A DNA stretch of 64,000 nt from CAKZLS01 sp963771545 (GTDB lineage: Bacteria; Pseudomonadota; Alphaproteobacteria; Rhodospirillales; Defluviicoccaceae): NCBI GenBank assembly GCA_963771545.1, contig CAVYTX010000002.1, positions 124,001-188,000 of the forward strand, given 5' to 3'. Positions 46,647-55,348 of this stretch are shown one piece after another; position 1 is the stretch's first letter, and each line of letters opens with the position of its first letter. The position numbers and the translations under genes were made by a program. The notes below the pieces were generated by a model, which was not told where the DNA came from, did no database searches, and saw only the letters and a list, made by a program, of their open reading frames with translations.

Positions 46647-47413
46647 GGCGTTGGCGCCGCTTCGTGGCTTGTAGCGATGAGGCGGCCGAAGGACTCAGCC
46701 AGCGTCGCGCATCCGGCGGCGCGGTTCACCTCCTCCACCGTTCCATTGGCCTTGATCTCGCCGCCGTGCATGACCACCACTCGGTCACCGGCATGAACTT
46801 CGTCGATGAGGTGGGTCGCCCACAGGACGGCGATTCCGTCTGTTTTCGACAACGCGTGAACGTGATCGACGATGCGCTGGCGGGTGGGAACGTCCAGTCC
46901 GGCGGAGGCCTCGTCAAGCAGCAGGAGAGACGGCTTGTGGAGCAGCGCCCGGGCCACTTCCACGCGCCGGCGATACCCGCCACTCAGCACCCGAACCTTG
47001 TCGTTTCGGCGGTCGGACAACTCCAGCCTGGCCAACTCCGCGTCGATGCGCCGTTCCGCCGTCCACCGCTTGATCCCGTGAAGCGATGCAAAGTACCGCA
47101 GATTCTGCTGGATGGTGAGATCAAGATCCAGTGTTGGCTGCTGGAAAACGACGCCCATGGTCGCAAGAGCCTTTTCGGAGTCCGCGCGGATGTTCCAGCC
47201 GCCGATGTGAATGGCACCGTGCCGGCTTTCGAACAAATGCGTGATCAGTGAAAACAGCGTCGTCTTGCCGGCGCCATTGGGACCGAGAAGGGCGGCGAAC
47301 TCACCGGGATTGACCAAGAACGAAATGTCCTTGATGGCGAAACGTGCGCCGTAACTGAAACCCAGGCCGTCGATTTGCAATGCCGGTTGCGTGGAATTCA
47401 AAGCGGCCGCCAT
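46643..47413 (-). CDS. ABC transporter ATPase, PQQ alcohol dehydrogenase-linked
   Basis: 256 residues, ATPase partner of the ABC-2 permease. Walker A LLGPNGAGKTTLFSLI, Q-loop VVFQQPTLDLDLTIQQNLRYF, signature LSGGYRRRVEVARALL, Walker B LLLLDEASAGLDVPTR and the His in VLWATHLIDEV. The family resembles the PQQ-associated ABC ATPase group (TIGR03864-like). Five bases separate it from the propeller gene. Confidence 0.9.
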   Translation of the reverse strand: MAAALNSTQPALQIDGLGFSYGARFAIKDISFLVNPGEFAALLGPNGAGKTTLFSLITHLFESRHGAIHIGGWNIRADSEKALATMGVVFQQPTLDLDLTIQQNLRYFASLHGIKRWTAERRIDAELARLELSDRRNDKVRVLSGGYRRRVEVARALLHKPSLLLLDEASAGLDVPTRQRIVDHVHALSKTDGIAVLWATHLIDEVHAGDRVVVMHGGEIKANGTVEEVNRAAGCATLAESFGRLIATSHEAAPTP

Positions 47414-47417
47414 AAGT

Positions 47418-48383
47418 TTAAGGTTTCACCGCCACGCCCCAAGGATAGCGGCCCACCTTAATGGACTTGATCGGCTTCAAGCTCGCCACGTCGATGGCGG
47501 TGACGTCGCCACTGACGCCGTTGGTGGTGAACAACGTGCTTTCATCGGGCGACAGCGCCAGGTGCCACACCCGGCGGCCAACCAGAATGGTGTCGATCAC
47601 CTCGTAAGTCTTGGCATCGACGACGGCGATGTGATTCGATGGCCCGAGGGCGATGAACGCATACCGGCCGTCGGAGGTCAGTTGGATCCCCACCGGCTGA
47701 ACGCGGTCCTTGTTGATTCCCGGGATCTCGAACGACAGGGTCTTGATGACCTCCCGTTTGGCCACGTCGATGATGGCGACCGTGCCGCCGATCTCCGCCG
47801 AAACCCACAACAGTAAGCCGTCGTCGCTGAACTCGGCGTCCCGCGGCCGCTGGTCCACGAGGGTATTGTCCACCAGTTCGTAGGTTTCGGTGTCGATCCA
47901 GTGCACCATGTTGGTGGTTTCCGACGTGTTGACGGCAATCCGCCCATCGGGACTGACCGCCATGCCCTCCGGCTCGACGCCCACATCCACCTGGGCGACG
48001 ACCTCGTGGGTCTCGGTATCCACCACCGTGACCACATTGTCGTCTTCGTTGGCGATATAGAGGTGCCGGTCGTTGGGATGCAGATAAAACTGTTCCGGGT
48101 CGGCGCCGGAGGGCAGGTCGGCGATCTTCTCGAACGTCTCCGTATCGTAAACCTCCACCCGGTCGTCGTCGCTGGTGCAGACAAACAGCTTGGAAAAATC
48201 CTTGCTCAGCAAGATTCCGCGCGGCCGCTGGCCCACGGCGAAGGTGTTCACCACTTCGAGCGTCGGCACATCGATGACCGATATGGTGTCGTCCTTCTCG
48301 TTGGAGACAAACAGAGTTTGAGCGGCGGCGGCGGAAATTCCGCACACCGTCAAAATCGCGCTCAGCCAAAACAGGTAGGCCAT
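47418..48383 (-). CDS. YVTN beta-propeller protein of the PQQ-dependent alcohol system
   Basis: 321 residues, secreted (signal FWLSAILTVCGISAAAA), built of about seven YVTN-type repeats such as TLFVSNEKDDTISVIDVPTLEVVNTFAVG, HLYIANEDDNVVTVVDTETHEVVAQVDVG and TLFTTNGVSGDVTAIDVASLKPI. It matches the group described as PQQ-dependent catabolism-associated beta-propeller (TIGR03866-like). It does not carry the PQQ-enzyme active site. ATG 48383 follows GGGAGA. Role unknown, perhaps a periplasmic partner of the ABC system. Confidence 0.9.
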   Translation of the reverse strand: MAYLFWLSAILTVCGISAAAAQTLFVSNEKDDTISVIDVPTLEVVNTFAVGQRPRGILLSKDFSKLFVCTSDDDRVEVYDTETFEKIADLPSGADPEQFYLHPNDRHLYIANEDDNVVTVVDTETHEVVAQVDVGVEPEGMAVSPDGRIAVNTSETTNMVHWIDTETYELVDNTLVDQRPRDAEFSDDGLLLWVSAEIGGTVAIIDVAKREVIKTLSFEIPGINKDRVQPVGIQLTSDGRYAFIALGPSNHIAVVDAKTYEVIDTILVGRRVWHLALSPDESTLFTTNGVSGDVTAIDVASLKPIKSIKVGRYPWGVAVKP

Positions 48384-48425
48384 TGGTTTCTCCCATTGTC
48401 CCAACGCGGGTTGTCGGCGTTGGCC

Positions 48426-49640
48426 TTAGTTCCTCTCGCACGCCGTTTCCGGTGCATCGTAACCCAAAGTGTCCAACTCCGTACGCGGATGGAGAAACCC
48501 TTCTTGCGGGGAGAGGGTCACGATGGCGCGCGCGGTGGTTACTGGGATCGGCTGGCGCAACTGGCCGCTCCAGGGGCGGTAGGACAGCTTGCGGCCCTTG
48601 AAACCCGCCAGTTCGAACGCGTCGCTGGAAATGTAGGTTTTTACCGTCTCGAAGTCGGTGGACCCGGTGCGCGTCGCGGCTTCGCCAATAGAGCGGACGG
48701 CGGCCCAGGCGGCATAGTCCTTCGCGCTCATGCCCCTGCCAGCCTTGGCGGCGAATCGATTTTGAAGCTGCACGGCGCCCCACTGCTCCACGGTGCGGTC
48801 CCAAGCGGACGGAACCAAACCCTGCGTTCCCGCCACCAACCGTGGGCGCCAGGTTCGATACATGAGATACTCGCCGAACAGCCCCACCTCGTCGGCGACG
48901 ATCAGCACGTCGTAATCGTCGACCTGGCTGAACAATGGCATCTCTTCCTGAGCCATCCGGCGTATGTCGTGGTCAAATGTCCATGTCTTTTCGACAACGA
49001 TCTCGCCGCCAAATCGTTTCGCGGCCCGCCTCACGGCCTCGGCGAAAAGAACGTCTTCTGGTTGGGTTCCGGTGGCGAGAAACCAGCGCTTCCAGTTCTT
49101 CTTCACCAAATACTGGGCGAGCGCGTCGGCGAGCATGGCTCGGCTGGGAAGCGTGTTCAGAACAAACGCCCTGCACTCCGTTGTGCGGAAGCGGTCGTCG
49201 GGGGCACCGGAGTTAAAGATCAGCATGGTCTCTGCTTCCGGCATGGCCAGGATAGTGTCCAGCGCCTCGGCTCCCACATTCACCACTAGGAAGCGATGGC
49301 CGCTCGCATGAAGATCGCGAACGGCCGCCACGACGTCGCCATCGGCGGCAACCATCTTTTCGTCGAGCACGAATGTTTGCTTGGTGAACCGGCCGGTGGT
49401 GGCGTTATCGCCGATCCCGAGGCGCGCGCCCTGCAGGCCGTCATCGTCCGCGGGTGTCAGCCAGTCCAGATTGGATAGAGTCGGCGGCCGCTCCACGGCC
49501 TGTGCAAGATAGGCGATAGGAACCTCCGCGGAATGACCCTCTGCGGCGGCCGACGCCGCGCCCATGCCCATCAGCACGCCAGCGGCCAGAACCAGCGGTC
49601 GACATACCCATGCCGTCCAGGTTCCCCGTCTTCGCGCCAT
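48426..49640 (-). CDS. Periplasmic ABC binding protein of the PQQ-dependent alcohol system
   Basis: 404 residues, with signal peptide (PLVLAAGVLMGMGAASAAA) and the Leu/Ile/Val-binding-type fold: EVPIAYLAQAVERPPTLSNLDWLTPADDDGLQGARLGIGDN and FLVVNVGAEALDTILAMPEAETMLIFNSGAPDDRFR. It corresponds to the substrate-binding protein group of PQQ alcohol dehydrogenase operons (TIGR03863-like). ATG 49640 follows GGGGAGGG. First gene of the four-gene operon. Confidence 0.88.
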   Translation of the reverse strand: MARRRGTWTAWVCRPLVLAAGVLMGMGAASAAAEGHSAEVPIAYLAQAVERPPTLSNLDWLTPADDDGLQGARLGIGDNATTGRFTKQTFVLDEKMVAADGDVVAAVRDLHASGHRFLVVNVGAEALDTILAMPEAETMLIFNSGAPDDRFRTTECRAFVLNTLPSRAMLADALAQYLVKKNWKRWFLATGTQPEDVLFAEAVRRAAKRFGGEIVVEKTWTFDHDIRRMAQEEMPLFSQVDDYDVLIVADEVGLFGEYLMYRTWRPRLVAGTQGLVPSAWDRTVEQWGAVQLQNRFAAKAGRGMSAKDYAAWAAVRSIGEAATRTGSTDFETVKTYISSDAFELAGFKGRKLSYRPWSGQLRQPIPVTTARAIVTLSPQEGFLHPRTELDTLGYDAPETACERN

Positions 49641-49789
49641 GTCGCCCTCCCCATTTTTTTGTTGAGACAGCTTAACCATCCCAGTCCGGTGCAGGTCAAT
49701 TGATACGAAGGTCGAACGAGGCCGAACGCCAGATCTATTTCGTGCCCGCACGGTTCGGAGTAGTTTCTGTCAAATGGAGGCTCACGGCG

Positions 49790-50104
49790 ATGCGAATGGT
49801 AAGCGTGTTAATGGGATTATTGATGACTTTAGCGTTCACTGCGGCCCCGGCCGGTGCCGAAGGAACCGTCACTGTGGAGAATCGCTCCGGTTTCGCCCTC
49901 AAGGTAGCCGGAGAGGGAGGAAGCGCACGGGTCGACAAGATGACCGAACCCGCCACGATCGCGTTCGAAGGCGGCAAGAATGTGGGGATTGACCTGAAAA
50001 TCTGGTGGGTATCGAAGCCCCGCGAGCTTTGTCAGCTGTTCGTTCCCTGGGAGCGGACGGTTGTGGTGTCCGGATCGACGACGATCCGGTGCCGATCAGA
50101 GTAG
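49790..50104 (+). CDS. Small secreted protein, uncharacterised
   Basis: 104 residues with a clear signal peptide (VLMGLLMTLAFTAAPAGAEG). The mature part TVTVENRSGFALKVAGEGGSARVDKMTEP is beta-rich and has two Cys (ELCQLF and TIRCRSE) that could form a disulfide. Family not recognised. A GGAGG lies ten bases upstream of ATG 49790. Divergent from the binding-protein operon, so the 149 bases between them hold two promoters. Confidence 0.65.
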   Translation: MRMVSVLMGLLMTLAFTAAPAGAEGTVTVENRSGFALKVAGEGGSARVDKMTEPATIAFEGGKNVGIDLKIWWVSKPRELCQLFVPWERTVVVSGSTTIRCRSE

Positions 50105-50234
50105 ACTGCGTCACGCGCCATTGGCCGCTAAAGCGATAGGCAAAGAGAAGCGTGCGCGCACTCAAGCCGCCAGATATGGTACACGCGACTGCAGACCTGA
50201 GCTCGGCAAAGGTTCAACTTGACAGCAACTGCAC

Positions 50235-50936
50235 TTATTGAAGGCCAACGGCCATAGCATAAGCGACGACTTCAAAGCTTGTTCCCGTCACCGCGGGTGT
50301 TTCGTTGCCGGCGAGCATGATCTGTCTATCTTCCCGCCTCTGCATTTCATCGTTGAGGAGCGCGATATTGCTATCGAGAGTGGCGTCGTCGCGAATCAAA
50401 GCACCGAACGCGGTCCCCGGACGTTGCTCCAATTCACGCATTGCTTCCGCCTTGAGCACCCCGTCAAGGATCGCGGCCACAAAGTCGAAATCCTTTTTAG
50501 ATACGGATGGACCAGTATCGGAGACATTATTGGCGATCGTTACAAACAGGTCGTCGCCACGCAAAACGAGGTTTTCGTTCAGCGTCACCATGCTCGATTC
50601 AAGCGACTCACCATCGAAGACTACGGGGCCAAATTCGGATATGTCCGAAGCACGGTCAGGTGCGCTTGAAGTATTTCCGGCCGCCGCCACTGTCTCGAAT
50701 CGGTCCTGATCTGAAACCGGTTCCGTCAGACTCGCCAGCACCCTTTCTTTAGCATATTGATCCTGGATCGTCTCGTTGAGGGCGACCATGGAGCGATCTA
50801 GCGATGGTCCATGATAGACTGAAGGTTCGAAGCCTCCGGCGGTTTCACTATCGGCCGAAACTTGCACCGAAATGGCAAGGAGAAGGGGTGTAGCGGCGAC
50901 CAGCATTCTTGCTGATCTCGAAATTGGATGACGCAT
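50235..50936 (-). CDS. Secreted protein with three internal repeats, uncharacterised
   Basis: 233 residues with a signal peptide (MLVAATPLLLAISVQVSA). The mature protein is three diverged repeats of ~50-65 residues at about 44-86, 109-157 and 184-228. Each has SLDRSMVALNE / SLESSMVTLNE / TLDSNIALLND, then a Leu/Ile-Ala stretch and an end like FETVAAA, FDFVAAI or FEVVAYA. I do not recognise the family. It stands alone between the PQQ-linked ABC operon and the AOR operon; 50937-51379 (443 bases) shows only the hairpin CTGCC-TTCA-GCGGCAG region and no gene. Confidence 0.65.
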   Translation of the reverse strand: MRHPISRSARMLVAATPLLLAISVQVSADSETAGGFEPSVYHGPSLDRSMVALNETIQDQYAKERVLASLTEPVSDQDRFETVAAAGNTSSAPDRASDISEFGPVVFDGESLESSMVTLNENLVLRGDDLFVTIANNVSDTGPSVSKKDFDFVAAILDGVLKAEAMRELEQRPGTAFGALIRDDATLDSNIALLNDEMQRREDRQIMLAGNETPAVTGTSFEVVAYAMAVGLQ

Positions 50937-51379
50937 GACTCACCTCTCTCGTGAAAAGGGTTAGACCGCTGCCACTTGCTCTGTGTCTGATATTTTGAAG
51001 ACACAGAACGCTAGCACAAATCGGCTCGAAATTCCAGTACGCACTTTTGTCAGCGCCCATATTGCCTATTGATATTCATAATCAATTGCTCGAAGATCCT
51101 AAAATCTCCATATTCCTGTAACGCGTTCACCAAACGTTCGTTCGACTTTGTGTCAATTGCCCCAGTTCTCCTCGACTTGTAAACTGGATAGTGAAAATGA
51201 TGGGCTGGTTTATCTGCCTTCAGCGGCAGACGGGTAAAGGACAAATCGATCCCACGCACCCGCGAAGTGGAGGCGCGGCGATGGCGCTTTTGCTTCCTGC
51301 GTCGGTTCGTATTGGAGCCGTGTCGCTTTCCTCGCCGGCATAACGCGCTCGAGCACCGCTGCTCTGGAAGGAGACACCG

Positions 51380-51865
51380 ATGCAGAAATCACTGCACATT
51401 GATCCGGGCAAGTGCACCAACTGCCTTCAATGTGAAATGGCCTGTTCCTACGTCAATGAAGGGGCGTTCAATCCGGCGAAATCGCGGATCAAGGTGTTCA
51501 CCTTTCACGACGAGGGCCGGTTTGTCCCCTACACCTGTACGCAGTGCGCCGAGGCCTGGTGTATGCACGCCTGTCCGGTGGACGCCATTTCGCTGGACCG
51601 CGCCACCGGCGCCAAGATCGTCTCCGACGATCTGTGCGTCGGCTGCAAGGTCTGCACCATCGCGTGCCCGTTTGGAACCGTGAACTACAATGCCGACTCG
51701 GGCAAGGTCATCAAATGCGATCTTTGTCTTGGCGATCCGGCGTGCGCCAAGGCGTGTCCCACCGGCGCCATCACCTATATCGACGCCAACTGGACGGGGC
51801 TCGATCGCATGCGTCAATGGGCGGCCAGGACCGACGCCGGCTCCGGCGCCGCGGCGACGGCCTGA
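51380..51865 (+). CDS. Four-cluster ferredoxin subunit of aldehyde oxidoreductase
   Basis: 161-residue electron-transfer subunit with four 4Fe-4S sites: CTNCLQCEMAC, CTQCAEAWCMHACP, CVGCKVCTIACP and CDLCLGDPACAKACP. This is the AorA type that partners the tungsten enzyme encoded 15 bases downstream. AAGGAGA precedes ATG 51380. Cytoplasmic, no signal peptide. Confidence 0.92.
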   Translation: MQKSLHIDPGKCTNCLQCEMACSYVNEGAFNPAKSRIKVFTFHDEGRFVPYTCTQCAEAWCMHACPVDAISLDRATGAKIVSDDLCVGCKVCTIACPFGTVNYNADSGKVIKCDLCLGDPACAKACPTGAITYIDANWTGLDRMRQWAARTDAGSGAAATA

Positions 51866-51880
51866 CTGGGAGGACGGAAC

Positions 51881-53728
51881 ATGGCATGGGCGAAGAAGGT
51901 TTTGCGGGTTAACCTGTCCAAGGGCACCTGCGTGGACGAGCCTCTCAACATGGAGTGGGCACAGCAGTATCTGGGACAGCGGGGCCTGGCCACCAAGTAT
52001 CTGGTGGAGGAGACCGACCCGAGGGTGGATCCGCTGTCGCCGGACAACAAGATGATCATGGCGACGGGTCCCCTGACCGGGACATGCGCGTCGACGGCGG
52101 GCCGCTATTCGGTGATCACCAAGGGCGCGCTGACGGGCGCCATCGCGTGCTCGAATTCGGGCGGCTTCTTCGGCAACGAGATGAAGAACGCCGGTTACGA
52201 CATGATCATCTTCGAGGGCAAGGCGCCGAAGCCGGTCTATCTCTTTCTCCAGAACGGCGACGCCCAGGTTCTCGACGCGGGCGAGATCTGGGGCACGTCG
52301 GTGTGGCATACCGAGGAGCACATCAAGGCCAAGCATCAGGATCCGTTGATCCGGGTGGCGTCCATCGGGGTGTCCGGCGAGAAGGGGGTCAAGTACGCGT
52401 GCATCGTCAACGACATGCACCGGGCGGCGGGCCGCTCGGGCGTGGGCACGGTGATGGGCTCGAAGAACCTGAAGGCGGTGGCGATCCGCGGCACCCTCGG
52501 TGTACGGGTCAAGGATCCCGCCGCGTTCATGGCGGCCACGGAGGCCGGCAAGAAGGTGCTCGCCGGCAACGCGGTGACGGGCCAGGGCCTGCCCACGTAC
52601 GGCACCCAGGTTTTGATGAACGTGATCAACGAGACCGGCTCGCTGCCGACGCGCAATCACAAGGACGTGCAGTTCGAGGGCGCGCACAGCATCTCCGCCG
52701 AGGCCATGCACGAGAAGCGGGCCAGCGACGGCAAATCCAATCTTATCACCAATCAGGCCTGTTTCGCGTGCACGATCGCGTGCGGCCGGGTTTCGGCCAT
52801 CGAGCGCACCCATTACACGGTGGTGGACCGGCCGCAATATCAGAAGGCGTCGGGCGGACTGGAGTACGAAGCCGCCTGGGCGCTGGGCGCGGCCACGGGG
52901 GTTGACGATCTCGATGCCTGCACCTTCGCCAACTTCATCTGCAACGAGCAGGGGTTCGATCCGATCTCGTTCGGCGCCACCGTGGGCTCCGCCATGGAGC
53001 TGTTCGAGATGGGCGTCCTCACCACCGCGGAAACCGGCGGCATCGAGCTCAAGTTCGGCAGCGCCAAGGCGCTGACCGACATCGCCGAGCTGACCGGCAG
53101 GGGCGAGGGGTTCGGCGCGGAGATCGGGCTCGGCTCCAAGCTGTTGTGCGAGAAGTATGGTCATCCCGATCTTGCCATGCAGGTCAAGGGCCAGGAGTTC
53201 CCGGCCTACGATTCGCGCGGCATTCAGGGCATGGGGCTGGCCTACGCCACCTCCAATCGCGGAGCATGTCATCTGCGCGGCTATACGGTTGCTTCGGAAA
53301 TCCTGGGTATTCCGGAGAAGACCGATCCGCTGGTCACCGACGGCAAGGCGGGTCTGGTGAAGTCGTTCCAGGACGCGACGGCGGCGGTGGACTCGGCGGG
53401 CATCTGCGTGTTCACCACGTTCGCCTGGACCCTCGATGACATCGCGCCGCAGATCGACGCGGCGTGCGAGGGAACATGGAACACCGAGACGCTGCTGGAG
53501 GTGGGCGAGCGCATCTGGAACATGGAGCGCAAGTACAACCTCGACGCCGGGTTCACGGGCAAGGACGACAACCTGCCCAAGCGCCTGCTCAAGGAGGCGG
53601 CCAAAACGGGTCCGGCCAAGGGCCTGGTCAACGGCCTGGATAAGATGCTGCCGGAATACTACCAGGTCCGCGGCTGGACGCCCGACGGCGTCCCCACCAA
53701 CGAGACCATGCATCGGCTGAATTTGTGA
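51881..53728 (+). CDS. Tungsten-type aldehyde:ferredoxin oxidoreductase
   Basis: 615 residues; oxidises aldehydes to carboxylic acids, or reduces acids with low-potential electrons, using a bis-pterin tungsten centre and one 4Fe-4S cluster. Family marks are KKVLRVNLSKGTCVDEPL, YLGQRGLATKYL, the pterin loop GRYSVITKGALTGAIACSNSGGFFG, YACIVNDMHRAAGRSGVGTVMGSKNLKAVAIRG, and the cluster Cys in CFACTIACGR with the distal Cys in SAGICVFT. Operon: ferredoxin, AOR, terminator-like hairpin, FAD reductase, as in AorABC of nitrate reducers. Tungsten against molybdenum cannot be proven by sequence. Confidence 0.94.
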   Translation: MAWAKKVLRVNLSKGTCVDEPLNMEWAQQYLGQRGLATKYLVEETDPRVDPLSPDNKMIMATGPLTGTCASTAGRYSVITKGALTGAIACSNSGGFFGNEMKNAGYDMIIFEGKAPKPVYLFLQNGDAQVLDAGEIWGTSVWHTEEHIKAKHQDPLIRVASIGVSGEKGVKYACIVNDMHRAAGRSGVGTVMGSKNLKAVAIRGTLGVRVKDPAAFMAATEAGKKVLAGNAVTGQGLPTYGTQVLMNVINETGSLPTRNHKDVQFEGAHSISAEAMHEKRASDGKSNLITNQACFACTIACGRVSAIERTHYTVVDRPQYQKASGGLEYEAAWALGAATGVDDLDACTFANFICNEQGFDPISFGATVGSAMELFEMGVLTTAETGGIELKFGSAKALTDIAELTGRGEGFGAEIGLGSKLLCEKYGHPDLAMQVKGQEFPAYDSRGIQGMGLAYATSNRGACHLRGYTVASEILGIPEKTDPLVTDGKAGLVKSFQDATAAVDSAGICVFTTFAWTLDDIAPQIDAACEGTWNTETLLEVGERIWNMERKYNLDAGFTGKDDNLPKRLLKEAAKTGPAKGLVNGLDKMLPEYYQVRGWTPDGVPTNETMHRLNL

Positions 53729-53780
53729 ATGGACGGCTATTAGTGGCCGGTCGGATTTCCTCCCACTCTGAACCTCGGAG

Positions 53781-53818
53781 GGCAAGGTGCGGATTAAGCG
53801 CACCTTGCCCATTTTATT
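53781..53818 (+). terminator. Rho-independent terminator-like hairpin after AOR
   Basis: GGCAAGGTGCG-GATTAAG-CGCACCTTGCC is a perfect 11-bp stem followed by CATTTTATT. It lies between the AOR and FAD reductase genes, so it may reduce expression of the latter relative to AOR. Confidence 0.75.
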
Positions 53819-53854
53819 GATCAGGTGCGGAGCCGCATTTGAGGGGATTGAGTC

Positions 53855-55234
53855 ATGCTGGATTTTTTTCGCAGATTGTTCGGGAGTTCACCGAAAGCCC
53901 ACCCGCCGAGTGAACCGCCCGATGACCCGGTGGAGACAGCACGTGACGAGGTGAAGGTGAGCGCGACCAGCGGGGCGACCCGGTACGTGGTTCTGGGCGC
54001 GGGGCCGGCGGGGGTGATCGCCTCGGAGACGCTGCGCAAGATGGACAAAACGGGCGATATTTTGCTCATTCACGGCGAGGACGGCAAACCCTATTCACGC
54101 ATGGCGATCCCCTATTTCCTCTCCAGAATGATCGACGAAGCGGGAACCGATCTTCGCAAGACACCCGGTCATTTTAAGGATGTAGGCATCAGTGTTCGGC
54201 ACGGCTGGGTTGAAGGGGTCTCACCCAACGTCGGCCGCCTTGACTTGAGAGACGGGCAAACCGTGCCTTTTGACCGGCTTCTCATCGCCACCGGCGCCAG
54301 CGCCATCCGGCCGCCCATCGAGGGTTTAAATCTGCCGGGCGTGCACTCGTGCTGGACACTGGAAGACGCCCGGAACATCGCGCGTTTGGCGGAGCCGGGT
54401 TCCCATGTGGTCCTGCTCGGCGCCGGTTTCATTGGCTGCATCATCCTTGAAGCGCTCGTCGAGCGCGGCGTGTCGCTGAGCGTGGTGGAGATGGGCGACC
54501 GAATGGTGCCTCGGATGATGAACGAGACAGCCGGATCCATGCTCAAGCGGTGGTGCGAGAGTAAAGGGGTGAACGTTCTGACATCCACGTCCATCAGCAA
54601 GATCGAGCCCTCCCGAAACGCAGGAAACGGCCGCGACACGCTTCTCGTCGACCTGGACAACGGACAGCAAATGCCGGCGCACCTGGTGGTTGTGGCTGCC
54701 GGCGTGCGATCCAACATGGGTTTCCTCGAGGGAAGCGGGATCGATACCGACCAAGGCATTCTGGTCGATCGCTTCCTGCGTTCCAGTCATCCTAACGTTT
54801 TCGCGGCCGGCGACGTGGCGCAGGGCCCCGATTTTTCCACCGGGGGTTTTTCAGTACATGCCGTGCAACCCACCGCCGCCGATCACGGCCGCATCGCCGC
54901 GGTCAACATGGCCGGGGGCACCGCTCCCTTCAAGGGCAGTCTCGTCATGAACGTGCTCGACACGGTGGGACTGGTCTCCTGCTCGTTCGGTCAGTGGCAG
55001 GGGGTGGAGGGCGGCGAGCAAGCGGAGAGGGTCGACGAAGACGCGTTCAAATACATCAACCTGCAATTCGCCGGTGACCGCCTTGTCGGCGCGATCAGCC
55101 TCGGCCGCACAGACTGGGTGGGCGTCATCCGTGGGCTCATTCAGACCCGGATCCCCCTTGGCCCCTGGAAACAGAAGCTGATGGCGGATCCACATCGGAT
55201 CGCGGAGGCTTATGTGGCGCGCGCGGGAGCTTGA
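53855..55234 (+). CDS. FAD-dependent pyridine nucleotide oxidoreductase, AOR partner
   Basis: 459 residues. FAD-binding motif RYVVLGAGPAGVIASETL (~43-60), NAD-binding motif HVVLLGAGFIGCIILEALVERG (~185), and the FAD Asp in NVFAAGDVAQGPDF. It matches the subunit that passes AOR electrons to NAD in AorABC enzymes. A ~40-residue polar N-terminal extension (SSPKAHPPSEPPDD) precedes the domain. Continues the AOR operon after a hairpin. Confidence 0.88.
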   Translation: MLDFFRRLFGSSPKAHPPSEPPDDPVETARDEVKVSATSGATRYVVLGAGPAGVIASETLRKMDKTGDILLIHGEDGKPYSRMAIPYFLSRMIDEAGTDLRKTPGHFKDVGISVRHGWVEGVSPNVGRLDLRDGQTVPFDRLLIATGASAIRPPIEGLNLPGVHSCWTLEDARNIARLAEPGSHVVLLGAGFIGCIILEALVERGVSLSVVEMGDRMVPRMMNETAGSMLKRWCESKGVNVLTSTSISKIEPSRNAGNGRDTLLVDLDNGQQMPAHLVVVAAGVRSNMGFLEGSGIDTDQGILVDRFLRSSHPNVFAAGDVAQGPDFSTGGFSVHAVQPTAADHGRIAAVNMAGGTAPFKGSLVMNVLDTVGLVSCSFGQWQGVEGGEQAERVDEDAFKYINLQFAGDRLVGAISLGRTDWVGVIRGLIQTRIPLGPWKQKLMADPHRIAEAYVARAGA

Positions 55235-55243
55235 CGGTGGCCC

Positions 55244-55348
55244 ATGAACGTCACCGTCAAGCTTTATGCCCTATTGGGCCACTACCTGCCCCCCAATAGT
55301 CAGGACAACACCGCCGATCTCGTGGCGGAAAACGCCCGCCCTGGCACC
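55244..55348 (+). pseudogene. Truncated MoaD-like fragment joined in frame to the next gene
   Basis: MNVTVKLYALLGHYLPPN is the usual start of the MoaD/ThiS-type small sulfur carriers that end AOR operons and help make the pterin cofactor. After ~30 residues the beta-grasp sequence stops, the C-terminal Gly-Gly is missing, and the frame passes into the binding protein. Placed nine bases after the FAD reductase stop, so it is the remains of the operon's moaD. Confidence 0.6.

Noticed and set aside
51389..53812. 807-codon minus-strand open frame opposite AOR
   Set aside because: Antisense shadow of the AOR and ferredoxin genes; no start signal or domain.
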